The notes: a model not told the origin generated them from the sequence alone. Shown: positions 1-7,018, numbered from the stretch's first letter. The stretch: DNA of 16,480 bases from an uncultured Collinsella sp. (GCA_900552395.1 URZJ01000017.1:1-16480); one strand, 5' to 3'. A program made the numbers and translations.

Positions 1-13
1 GTCCTCGGACATG

Positions 14-56
14 CAAGAAGCCCTCGCTGCGCACTTCGTGCGGCGAGGGCTTCTTG
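14..56. terminator. Strong hairpin, probable bidirectional terminator
   Basis: A perfect 14-bp inverted repeat (14-27 with 43-56) encloses a second short helix CGCAC/GTGCG around a TTC loop, with a two-base TG bulge. The outer arm carries AAGAAG/CTTCTT, so a T-rich run lies inside the 3' arm on either strand, and no separate T tract follows. It probably ends a gene lying left of the window. The first 13 bases are too few to identify that gene. From here to the next gene only the promoter and operator listed below are visible, plus a short TTTGGG/CCCAAA repeat near 73-90. Confidence 0.7.
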
Positions 57-189
57 TGTCCTGCGGAATATTTTGGGAGGTAGCCCAAACAGCCCCGGCG
101 GGGTCCTGTGTAGTCACCCTTTAGGCGGAACTCTCCTAATTATTTGGATGAGTCGTCTACTTACTTGTACTGTTACCGTCTTCCCACTG

Positions 190-229
190 TTGTTGGGGTA
201 TGCTTTGTTCGTATGTAAACGTATGACAT
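190..229 (+). promoter_or_regulatory. Probable repressor promoter with overlapping LacI-type operator
   Basis: A possible promoter is TTGTTG (190-195), 16 bases, TATGTA (212-217). Overlapping its -10 is GTAAACGTATGACAT (215-229), which resembles the repeats GAAAACGTTTGACAT in front of the hydrolase at 1445: AAACG, T, TGACAT are shared. A site across the -10 would let the repressor limit its own transcription. The operator similarity is seen directly; autoregulation is inferred. A strong ribosome binding site, GAGGGGAGGG (236-245), lies 4 bases before the ATG. Confidence 0.5.
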
Positions 230-249
230 GTTGATGAGGGGAGGGTGCT

Positions 250-1260
250 ATGGCTCGCGAGGGCGCTCGTTCTAAGGATTCTGCTAAGCCTGGCATCAAG
301 GAAGTTGCAGCGGTGGCGGGGGTTTCGCCTACTACGGTATCTCGCGTGCTTAATAATCGCGGCTACATTAGTCAGGAAACCCGCGATAAAGTCCATGCGG
401 CGATGGAGCGCATCAATTACACGCCCAACGATATCGCCCGTGCCATGCTCAACGGTCGCCTGAACCTTATCGGCATGATCGTTCCCTTTGTGAGCAGCCC
501 GTTCCATGCTCAGGTTGTGCAGGCGGTCGAGCGCACGTTGGCGGAAAACGGCTTTAAGATGTTGCTGTGCAACAGCGCCAATCGGCCCGATCTTGAGCGT
601 TCCTATATTGACATGCTCCGCCGCAATATGGTCGACGGTGTAATCGTCAACTCCCTCAATATCGGTGCCGAGGCATATGCCGAGATGGGCTTGAGCCTGG
701 TTGGCATCGACTGCGATCTTGGCGAGGGCTCTGTCCAGATTGCAAGTGACAGCTATGGCATCGGCGAGCTCGCCACGCGCCGTCTGATTGATGACGGCTG
801 CAGGCGTATCCTGTGCCTGCGTAGCAATAGCCGCATGCGCATGCCTGCCAATAAGCGTACCGATGCCTACCTCGATGTTGTTGAGCAGGCCGGTTTGTCC
901 GCGCTTGTTCGTGAGGTCGAGTTCGTTAAGCCCGACGACGAAAAGCGCGCGGTTGTCGCGAAGATCCTCGATGAGAACCCCGATATTGACGGCATCTTTG
1001 CGGGAGACGACACGATGGCGGCCATCTGCCTCAACGTGATGAAGCAGCGCGGCTTGAGTGCTCCGGACGATATTAAGGTCGTGGGCGCGGATGGTGCCCG
1101 CCGCACCATGACGTTTATGCCTGACCTAACAACCGTATGCCAAGATATCGATCGCATCGGAGAGCTCGCGGCGCAATCCATCATCGCTCTGATTAACGGC
1201 GATAAGCCCGAATCGAATATAAAACTCCCCGTTGAACTTATTGAGGGCAAAACCGCGTAG
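250..1260 (+). CDS. LacI-family transcriptional regulator of a sucrose/fructoside locus
   Basis: A 336-residue protein of normal length for the family. Residues 16-36 are the LacI helix-turn-helix, with recognition helix SPTTVSRVLN (26-35), followed by the hinge stretch YTPNDIARAM (57-66). The rest (about 72-330) is a periplasmic-binding-protein-like sugar sensor beginning LIGMIVPF. The leucine that most family members insert into the central CpG of the operator is replaced by Met66. It is transcribed toward two GH32 genes and a PTS permease, and CG-centred sites lie before itself, before the first hydrolase and before the permease, so it is probably the local repressor, a ScrR-like role. The effector sugar cannot be read from sequence. 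ATG at 250 was chosen because of the GAGGGGAGGG ribosome binding site. Confidence 0.93.
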   Translation: MAREGARSKDSAKPGIKEVAAVAGVSPTTVSRVLNNRGYISQETRDKVHAAMERINYTPNDIARAMLNGRLNLIGMIVPFVSSPFHAQVVQAVERTLAENGFKMLLCNSANRPDLERSYIDMLRRNMVDGVIVNSLNIGAEAYAEMGLSLVGIDCDLGEGSVQIASDSYGIGELATRRLIDDGCRRILCLRSNSRMRMPANKRTDAYLDVVEQAGLSALVREVEFVKPDDEKRAVVAKILDENPDIDGIFAGDDTMAAICLNVMKQRGLSAPDDIKVVGADGARRTMTFMPDLTTVCQDIDRIGELAAQSIIALINGDKPESNIKLPVELIEGKTA

Positions 1261-1300
1261 TTCATCCCGTGCTAAAAGAATTCCTCAAACGCCTCTGATG

Positions 1301-1334
1301 ACCGTTCGCCGGCATATGTCAACCGTTTGCCGAC
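1301..1334 (+). repeat. Upstream direct repeat and inverted operator copy
   Basis: ACCGTTCGCCGGC (1301-1313) and ACCGTTTGCCGAC (1322-1334) are a direct repeat matching at 11 of 13 bases and offset by 21 bp, about two helical turns. Within it, ATATGTCAACCGTTT (1314-1328) is the exact 15-base reverse complement of 1384-1398 in the promoter-proximal operator. The two arms are offset by 70 bp, which is in a range that could allow repressor looping; the looping itself is inference. No terminator for the regulator gene is seen between 1261 and 1300. Confidence 0.65.
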
Positions 1335-1364
1335 GACTGGAACTGCGAAAAGACGTATTGGTGT

Positions 1365-1398
1365 GAAAACGTTTGACATATGAAAACGGTTGACATAT
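1365..1398 (+). promoter_or_regulatory. Tandem 17-bp LacI-type operators
   Basis: GAAAACGTTTGACATAT (1365-1381) and GAAAACGGTTGACATAT (1382-1398) are directly adjacent and differ at one base. Each is centred on a CG step flanked by AAAA and TTT/GTT, the usual look of LacI-family operators, and each ends with TTGACA followed by TAT. The sites therefore coincide with candidate -35 boxes, so bound repressor should block RNA polymerase. Binding by the regulator at 250-1260 is inferred from position and from the related sites at 215-229 and 2832-2849. Confidence 0.75.
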
Positions 1399-1401
1399 CT
1401 T
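1373..1401 (+). promoter_or_regulatory. Promoter of the fructoside operon
   Basis: Perfect -35 TTGACA (1373-1378), 17-base spacer, -10 TATCTT (1396-1401, 4 of 6). A second perfect TTGACA lies at 1390-1395, but its best -10 (TAGTAT, 1417-1422) is 21 bases away, so the first pairing is preferred. Both -35 boxes lie inside the tandem operator repeats. Confidence 0.55.
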
Positions 1402-1444
1402 GCAGTTGTACCGAGTTAGTATCTTGTGGGAAAGGAAGTCTCGG

Positions 1445-2827
1445 ATGCACAAGGTGTATTACCAGCCTGAGGGAATTTGGGTAGGCGACATCATGCCGTA
1501 CGGCGAGGACGGCACGTTCTATCTCTATCACCAGCGTGACACGCGTAACCCTGGACCTTTCGGAGAGCCGTTTGGCTGGGCGCTCGCTACGACCAAGGAC
1601 TTCGTCAATTACAAAGACTTTGGCGAGAGCCTTGAGCGTGGCGGCGACGAGGAAGTCGACCAGTATGTTTATGCCGGCACGGTGTTTAAGGTGGGCGACA
1701 AGTACCATGCGCTCTACACTGGTTGCAATCGCGATAAGGTCCGCGCACGCTTGATGAAGCAGGTTCTTCTTCACGCAACGAGTGACGACGCCGTCAAGTG
1801 GGAGAAGAACATCGCTGAGACGCTGCTTCCGCCCCAGGAGGGTTACGATGACCGCAACTGGCGCGACCCCTTTGTGCTTTGGGATGAGGAGAACGAAGAG
1901 TACATGCTCATCCTCGGCACGCGTGTGGGCGAGGACAAGCGTCTGATGACCGGTCGTCTGGTCAAGTTCACCTCCAAGGACCTGGATACCTGGGAGTTCC
2001 AGGGCGACTGGTGGAATCCGGGCCTGTACACCATGTTCGAGATGCCTGATCTCTTTAAGATGGGCGACTGGTGGTATCTGGTGTTCTCCGAGTACAGTGA
2101 TGGCAACAAGACCCGTTACCGCATGTCTCGCTCTATCAACGGTCCTTGGATCACTCCTGCGGACGATTCCTTCGATGGCCGCGCGTACTATGCCGCGCGT
2201 ACCGCATTTGATGGCGAGCGCCGCGTTCTCTTTGGTTGGGTTCCTACGCGTGACGAGGGCGGTGACCCCAGCTCTTACCTGTGGGGGGGCACCTTTATGC
2301 CTCTCGAGATCGTTCAGCGTGCCGACGGAACGCTCGGCACCAAGCTCCCCGACAGCATGCTTGGCGCCTTTGGCGAGGCTAAGGCAGTCGAGGCCTTTGA
2401 GCTTTCCTGCGAGTCGGGCAAGGTCGAGCAGGTGCTCGCCGCGGATGCCGGTTCCACCTATATGCTCGATGCCGACATCGAGCTCGCCGGTGACGCTGCC
2501 GGCTTCTCGGTGAAGCTTGCCGAGGACGCCGAGTCCGGTCTTGCCTATGAGTTCCGCGCCAACCTGCGTGAGGGCAAGCTCGAGTTTACGGCGGCCCCCC
2601 AGTATCCGTGGTTCCAGGTCAACAACATGGGCCTCGAGCGTCCGTTGTTCTTTAAGGGCGAGGGCACTCATCATGTGCGCCTGGTCGTTGACGACGATAT
2701 CGCGACCATCTTTGTCGATGATGTTGCGCTTAACGCGCGCTTCTGCAATAAGCAGGGCCAGGGTGTGGCGCTGACGGTCACCGACGGTACGCTCAAGTGC
2801 GCAAATGCAACGATCGCGTCTCTGTAA
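1445..2827 (+). CDS. Divergent GH32-type beta-fructosidase, cytoplasmic
   Basis: A 460-residue clan GH-J enzyme: an N-terminal five-bladed propeller (about 1-310) and a C-terminal beta-sandwich (about 320-460, with IFVDDVALNARF). The catalytic triad appears to be Asp15 in IWVGDIMPY as nucleophile, Asp141 in WRDPF as transition-state stabiliser, and Glu199 in FEMPDLF as acid/base. The first and third motifs depart from the usual WMNDPNG and ECPD. From memory, the GDxMP start and the YAGTVF...YHALYTGCN stretch resemble the Aec43/FosGH2-like branch of GH32, tied to short-chain fructo-oligosaccharide use. There is no signal peptide, so it should act on imported, probably phosphorylated, substrate. 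It precedes the PTS permease. ATG 1445 was chosen over an upstream TTG at 1400 because AAAGGAAG (1431-1438) is well placed; the longer form would overlap the promoter. Exact substrate unknown. Confidence 0.85.
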   Translation: MHKVYYQPEGIWVGDIMPYGEDGTFYLYHQRDTRNPGPFGEPFGWALATTKDFVNYKDFGESLERGGDEEVDQYVYAGTVFKVGDKYHALYTGCNRDKVRARLMKQVLLHATSDDAVKWEKNIAETLLPPQEGYDDRNWRDPFVLWDEENEEYMLILGTRVGEDKRLMTGRLVKFTSKDLDTWEFQGDWWNPGLYTMFEMPDLFKMGDWWYLVFSEYSDGNKTRYRMSRSINGPWITPADDSFDGRAYYAARTAFDGERRVLFGWVPTRDEGGDPSSYLWGGTFMPLEIVQRADGTLGTKLPDSMLGAFGEAKAVEAFELSCESGKVEQVLAADAGSTYMLDADIELAGDAAGFSVKLAEDAESGLAYEFRANLREGKLEFTAAPQYPWFQVNNMGLERPLFFKGEGTHHVRLVVDDDIATIFVDDVALNARFCNKQGQGVALTVTDGTLKCANATIASL

Positions 2828-2831
2828 TGGC

Positions 2832-2849
2832 ATCAAAACGTTTTATGAT
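2832..2849 (+). promoter_or_regulatory. LacI-type operator before the PTS permease
   Basis: AAAACGTTTT (2835-2844) is a perfect 10-bp palindrome with a central CG, sitting 7 bases after the hydrolase stop and 28 bases before the permease start. The flanks add a partial ATC/GAT symmetry. It resembles the tandem sites at 1365-1398 and the general LacI-family operator form. It could act as a roadblock within the operon or mark a second regulated start; no good promoter was seen around it. Confidence 0.6.
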
Positions 2850-2872
2850 TTCGTAAGGGAATGGAGAGGAAC

Positions 2873-4324
2873 ATGGACTACAAAGTAGTGTCTCAGCAAG
2901 TCGTCGATAACGTCGGCGGTCTGGAGAACATCGAGGGCGCCACGCATTGCGTTACGCGTCTGCGTCTGGTGCTCAAGGATACGAGCAAGTACAACAAGGC
3001 CGAGCTCGAGAACATCGATGGCGTCAAGGGCGTGCTGTACAACAGCGGCCAGCTCATGATCATCTTCGGTACCGGTACCGTCAACAAGGTTTACGATGAG
3101 TTTATGGCTCTGACGGGCGTTAAGGAGATCAGCGCTTCCGAGGTCAAGGGCGCCGAGGCGGACAAGAAGGGCAAGTTCTTCTCGGTCCTCAAGGTATTCT
3201 CGGACATCTTTATCCCCATCATTCCCGCCTTCGTCGGCGCTGCAATCATCATCGGCCTTAAGTCACTGATCGTTGCCCACGGCCTCTTTGGCATGGAGGG
3301 CAGCCTCGCCGATCACAGCGAGTTCCTCAAGAACCTCGCAAGCTTCTTTGCCATTATCGCCACCACGTTCGACTACCTGCCTGTCCTGGTTATGTACAGC
3401 GCGGTCAAGCGTTTTGGCGGTAACCCGATCCTGGGCATCCTCGTCGGTATAGTCATGGTTCATCCGAGCCTTATGAACCGCAATGCGTTCGTTATGGACC
3501 CGACGGGTGCTGAGTATTGGAACTTTGGTCCGCTCTCCATTCCCATGGTTGCTTTCCAGGGCGGCGTGTTCCCTGCAATCCTGACTGCCTGGTTTATGGT
3601 CAAGGTCGAGAAGATTGCCCAGAAGTACATTCCCGAGGTCGTCTCGTTTGTCTTTGTCCCGACCGTTACCCTGATTCTTGCCAACGTCGCCCTGTTCACC
3701 GTGTTCGGCCCGCTCGGCAACCTGATTGGCGACGTCCTTGCCGGCGTAATCGATGTCCTGTACAACAGGATGGGCGTCTTTGGTGCCTTTGTCTTCGCTG
3801 CGTTCCTGCAACCGCTCGTCGTTACCGGTACGCATCAGTTCATCCAGGGTATCGAGGCTAATCTCGTTGCCACGACCGGCTTCAACTACATTCAGGCCAT
3901 CTGGTCCGTTTCCATCATCGCCCAGGGCGGCGGCGCCATCGGCATGTATCTCATTCACAAGAAGCATTCCAAAGAGCGCAACATCTGCATGTCGTCCTTT
4001 ATCCCGACGCTGGTCGGAATCTCCGAGCCCGCTATCTTTGCTGCAAACATGCGCTACTCGATCATTCCGTTCATCTGCGCTTGCATCGGTGCAGGCTGCG
4101 GCGGTGCCTTCGTGAAGCTCTTTGAGGTGCGCGCTATCGGCCAGGGTCTGACCGGCGTACTTGGCCTGCTCATCGTCACGCCCGAGACCCTCGTGTGGTA
4201 TGTGGCTGGCAATCTGATCGCTTTCTTCGTCCCGATTATCCTGATCTTTGCCTACAACAAGGCAAAGGGCGTTCCGACCACCGATGAAGAGGGTGCAGGC
4301 GCCGGCTTTGATGTCAGCTTCTAA
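2873..4324 (+). CDS. scrA: PTS EIIBC permease, sucrose/beta-fructoside type
   Basis: A 483-residue phosphotransferase permease. The EIIB domain (about 1-85) has the phosphorylated cysteine Cys26 in ATHCVTRLRL, and the membrane EIIC domain runs from about residue 105 to 465 with many hydrophobic segments. EIIC hallmarks are TGTH (318-321) and GISEP (382-386, Glu385). The length fits EIIBC proteins of the glucose-sucrose superfamily, and there is no EIIA domain, so phosphate must come from an EIIA encoded elsewhere. Lying between two GH32 genes, it most likely imports sucrose or a short fructoside and phosphorylates it on entry; specificity is inferred from neighbours. ATG 2873 was chosen over ATG 2861 because GGAG (2863-2866) precedes it, whereas the upstream ATG has its purine run abutting the start. 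The name scrA is given on context. Confidence 0.88.
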   Translation: MDYKVVSQQVVDNVGGLENIEGATHCVTRLRLVLKDTSKYNKAELENIDGVKGVLYNSGQLMIIFGTGTVNKVYDEFMALTGVKEISASEVKGAEADKKGKFFSVLKVFSDIFIPIIPAFVGAAIIIGLKSLIVAHGLFGMEGSLADHSEFLKNLASFFAIIATTFDYLPVLVMYSAVKRFGGNPILGILVGIVMVHPSLMNRNAFVMDPTGAEYWNFGPLSIPMVAFQGGVFPAILTAWFMVKVEKIAQKYIPEVVSFVFVPTVTLILANVALFTVFGPLGNLIGDVLAGVIDVLYNRMGVFGAFVFAAFLQPLVVTGTHQFIQGIEANLVATTGFNYIQAIWSVSIIAQGGGAIGMYLIHKKHSKERNICMSSFIPTLVGISEPAIFAANMRYSIIPFICACIGAGCGGAFVKLFEVRAIGQGLTGVLGLLIVTPETLVWYVAGNLIAFFVPIILIFAYNKAKGVPTTDEEGAGAGFDVSF

Positions 4325-4361
4325 TCCAGATCCGTCAAGGCAATGTACGGGTTGACCTGTT

Positions 4362-4403
4362 GGAGAAGGGCGTTTGGCTCGCATGGGCCGGGCGTCCTTC
4401 TCC
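4362..4403 (+). other. Intercistronic hairpin between permease and hydrolase
   Basis: GGAGAAGGGCG (4362-4372) pairs with CGTCCTTCTCC (4393-4403): 11 bp with one G-T pair and a 20-base loop. No T run follows, so it is a weak terminator at best. It may stabilise the upstream mRNA or reduce read-through into the hydrolase gene. The gap between the two genes is 99 bases and no separate promoter is convincing. Confidence 0.5.
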
Positions 4404-4423
4404 TCTATAAGAAGGACGATTGA

Positions 4424-5866
4424 ATGTTCGATCAAAAACATAGGGTGACGCGCTCGGACTACGAGCTGTGGCGTGCCGGGCAGGATGAGACTGCGGCTCG
4501 CATCGCGGCTGACCCCGATAGACTTCTGTTCCATGTGGAGCCCGAGCTTGGCTGGCTCAATGATCCCAACGGTTTGGTGCAGGTTGGTGATACATACCAC
4601 ATCTATCACCAATACGATCCGTTTGATGCCGCGCACGGCGGACCGGTGCTGTGGAATCATCTGACGACGAAGGACTTTGTGACGTACGAGAACCGCGGTC
4701 CCGCGCTATTCCCCGATTCAGATTTAGACTCGAGCGGTGCGTATTCGGGGTCTGCATTTATGCACGACGGCAAGATTCATTACTTCTATACCGGTAACGT
4801 CAAGCATTTTGACCGCGATGATTATGACTATGTGCTGACAGGGCGCGACCAAAATCAGCTTCACATGGTTACCGGGAACCCCGATAAATTGGGGGAGAAG
4901 CACATAGCTGCTGGTCCGGTCGATTACCCCGACGATATAAGTACACACGTGCGCGACCCCAAGATCCTGGAGCACGACGGTATCTACTATATGGTTCTTG
5001 GTGCTCGTACGAAAGACGACCGCGGTTGCGTGCTCGTCTATACCTCGCTCGATCTTGAGTGCTGGAAATATGCGACGCGTATCGAGCTCGGCGAGAAGTT
5101 CGGTTTTATGTGGGAGTGCCCCGATCTGTTTGAGCTTGATGGCGAGCTTATTCTCGTTTGTTGTCCGCAGGGCGTGCCCGCCGATGGTTGGCGTTACCAA
5201 AACCCGCATCAGTGCGTGTGGTTTCGTATTGAGGCCGATTGGGAGGCGCCTAGCTTTAAAATCGCCGGGCAGGGTATGCCCCCGATGGTCGATGCGGGTT
5301 TTGACTTCTATGCCCCTCAATCATTTGCAGATGCCGACGGTCGACGGATTATGATCGGTTGGGCCGGCTGCCCCGATGCAACGGCTCAAAACCCGACGGA
5401 GGAACGCGGATGGCAGTGCGCGCTTACCGTGCCGAGGGTGCTGAATATGCGCGACGGTAAGCTCTGTCAGTGGCCCGCGCGCGAGGTTGAGCAACTGCGC
5501 AAGGAGCGTGTTTCGGTGACCGCCGGAGAGACCGTCGGCTCTCCTGGTCGACTGTTTGATGCCGTCGTGTCGTGCCGGGGGACGAAGTCCATTGAGCTGG
5601 AAGTTCGTGAGGGCGTTGTCGTGTGCTTTGCCAACGGAATGCTCACACTTGATATGGGCGATGAGGGCTATGGACGCGACAAGAGGTCGGTTGAGCTCGA
5701 CGAGCTTTACTGCCTGCGAGTCCTTTCGGATGCCACGATGCTCGAGGTATTTGTCAACGACGGCGAGGTTGCGCTTACGAGCCGCACCTATTCGTCTGCG
5801 GCGCCGGCGATGCGGTTGCGCGCCGAGGGCGACGCCTCGATGGAGTTTTACCGTCTGGCTCGCTAG
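4424..5866 (+). CDS. scrB: Sucrose-6-phosphate hydrolase (GH32)
   Basis: A 480-residue GH32 enzyme of typical length for cytoplasmic sucrose-6-phosphate hydrolases, with no signal peptide. All three catalytic motifs are intact: Asp47 in WLNDPNG (nucleophile), Asp178 in RDP (transition-state stabiliser) and Glu231 in MWECPDLF (acid/base). FYAPQSF and MIGWAG, also conserved in the propeller, are visible, and the C-terminal beta-sandwich ends with LEVFVND near residue 445. It should split PTS-delivered sucrose-6-phosphate into glucose-6-phosphate and fructose. It is the third structural gene of the locus, 99 bases after the permease, with AAGGA (4412-4416) 7 bases before ATG. Acting on longer phosphorylated fructosides cannot be excluded. 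Confidence 0.93.
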   Translation: MFDQKHRVTRSDYELWRAGQDETAARIAADPDRLLFHVEPELGWLNDPNGLVQVGDTYHIYHQYDPFDAAHGGPVLWNHLTTKDFVTYENRGPALFPDSDLDSSGAYSGSAFMHDGKIHYFYTGNVKHFDRDDYDYVLTGRDQNQLHMVTGNPDKLGEKHIAAGPVDYPDDISTHVRDPKILEHDGIYYMVLGARTKDDRGCVLVYTSLDLECWKYATRIELGEKFGFMWECPDLFELDGELILVCCPQGVPADGWRYQNPHQCVWFRIEADWEAPSFKIAGQGMPPMVDAGFDFYAPQSFADADGRRIMIGWAGCPDATAQNPTEERGWQCALTVPRVLNMRDGKLCQWPAREVEQLRKERVSVTAGETVGSPGRLFDAVVSCRGTKSIELEVREGVVVCFANGMLTLDMGDEGYGRDKRSVELDELYCLRVLSDATMLEVFVNDGEVALTSRTYSSAAPAMRLRAEGDASMEFYRLAR

Positions 5867-5915
5867 CCGCATTGTGAGTGACCATGGCGTTTTGGATACA
5901 CGGGCTTTCTTGGTG

Positions 5916-5945
5916 GCTACCGTTTATCGCATATAGCTACCGTTT
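5916..5945 (+). repeat. Direct repeat upstream of degV, operator-like
   Basis: GCTACCGTTT occurs at 5916-5925 and again at 5936-5945, offset by 20 bp, close to two helical turns, and ends 9 bases before a candidate -35 box. The second copy with flanks (5931-5949) matches 1314-1332 of the fructoside operator region at 14 of 19 positions, including ATAT and ACCGTTTGC. It is a candidate transcription-factor site. No terminator for the fructoside operon is seen between 5867 and 5915. Confidence 0.45.
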
Positions 5946-5954
5946 GCGGAGTAA

Positions 5955-5983
5955 GTAACACTCATTACTAAACCGTGTAGAAT
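5955..5983 (+). promoter_or_regulatory. Probable degV promoter
   Basis: GTAACA (5955-5960, 4 of 6), 17-base spacer, TAGAAT (5978-5983, 5 of 6). Transcription would begin near 5990, giving a leader of about 135 bases that contains the hairpin at 6007-6050. Confidence 0.5.
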
Positions 5984-6006
5984 CTCATGCAAGCACGGAG
6001 TATTTC

Positions 6007-6050
6007 AGGGAGACGCTGTCCTTTGTTGTGGCGAAGGGCGGCGTCTCTCT
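6007..6050 (+). other. Long leader hairpin upstream of degV
   Basis: Bases 6007-6023 pair with 6034-6050 over 17 continuous positions (14 Watson-Crick and three G-U) around a 10-base loop. No T run follows, so it is not a simple terminator. It lies just downstream of the predicted start site and about 75 bases before the gene. It could protect the 5' end, act as a leader element, or be part of a small RNA. It matches no riboswitch class that I recognise. Confidence 0.5.
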
Positions 6051-6126
6051 GGTGCTTGGGAGTCGTCGTTCAATTGGCCGGCGGGCGTGCACGTGTAATA
6101 AATAGCCAACGTTGAGATGGGTCGTG

Positions 6127-6987
6127 ATGATAATGGGCAAGTACGTAATCGTGGTTGAGTCTGGTTCGGATGTGACACCGGAGCTCTGCGAACGCTATGG
6201 CATCGTGCGTGTACCCATGCATGTCACGATTGGCGACGAGACCGTCGAGGATGGCTCTATCGATCCGCTTGAGATTTACTCGCGCTGCAACGAGTTTGGT
6301 GTGATGCCCAAGACCAGTGGCTGTTCGCCAGCGGATTTTGCGCATGTGTACGACCGCATTCATGCCGAGCAGCCCGACGCGACCATTTTGCATCTTGCAT
6401 ATTCCGAGGCTACGACCTGTTCGCATCAGTCTTCAAAGATTGCGGCCCAGGGGCGCGACTACGTGTTCTCCATGGACACGCGCTTTGTCTCGGTAGGCCA
6501 GTCGCTCGTTGTCGTCGAGACCGCCAAATACATCGAGACTCATCCCGATGCCACCGTCGACGAGATCTTTGCATTTACGAACTCCGTCATGGACCGCGTG
6601 CTGCTGGGCTTTGTTCCTACGGACCTTGCCTTCCTTAAGGCGGGTGGTCGCTTGTCCAACGTCGCGTTTCTTGGCGCCCATCTGCTCAAGATTAAGCCCT
6701 GCATTGAGGTGACGGGCGGCAAGTTCGTGGCGACTAAGAAGTTCCGCGGCTCTATGCTCAAATGCGCCCGTGCCTTTATTGACCACATGGTTGCCAAGGG
6801 CGAGATTGACTACTCGCACATTGGCTTGGCATATTCGGTAGGTCTTTCCGAGGAGCTGCGCGACGACATGGAAGTCTATGCACACGACCTGGGCTTTAAG
6901 GACGTCACCTGGACTCAGGTCGGCGGCGTCATCTCGAGCCATTGCGGCCCGACCGCCTTTGGCGCGGTGCTTACGCTCAAGGCGTAA
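6127..6987 (+). CDS. DegV family (FakB-like) fatty-acid-binding protein
   Basis: A 286-residue DegV-family protein of usual length. Members bind a fatty acid and, in characterised cases (FakB), present it to the kinase FakA for acyl-phosphate formation and phospholipid synthesis. Typical features are an opening VVESGSDVTPE in place of the common DSTSD form, TSGCSPADF around residues 65-73, the GGRLS turn followed by LLKIKPCIEV, and a C-terminal GPTAFG stretch. No fakA is in the window, so the kinase partner is unproven. ATG 6127 is preferred because GAGATGGG (6114-6121) is at a good distance; ATG 6133, two codons later, is a close alternative. The gene appears monocistronic, with its own promoter upstream and a terminator downstream. 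Confidence 0.88.
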   Translation: MIMGKYVIVVESGSDVTPELCERYGIVRVPMHVTIGDETVEDGSIDPLEIYSRCNEFGVMPKTSGCSPADFAHVYDRIHAEQPDATILHLAYSEATTCSHQSSKIAAQGRDYVFSMDTRFVSVGQSLVVVETAKYIETHPDATVDEIFAFTNSVMDRVLLGFVPTDLAFLKAGGRLSNVAFLGAHLLKIKPCIEVTGGKFVATKKFRGSMLKCARAFIDHMVAKGEIDYSHIGLAYSVGLSEELRDDMEVYAHDLGFKDVTWTQVGGVISSHCGPTAFGAVLTLKA

Positions 6988-7018
6988 GGCCTGGCGACTA
7001 TCGATTTCTATTGCCACG

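Noticed and set aside
1319..2836. 505-codon open frame on the minus strand over the first GH32 gene
   Set aside because: It is the antisense shadow of a well-supported enzyme; high GC leaves such frames open, and its translation has no domain features.
5867..6126. Riboswitch upstream of degV
   Set aside because: Only one long hairpin is seen; I recognise no conserved aptamer core of a known class.
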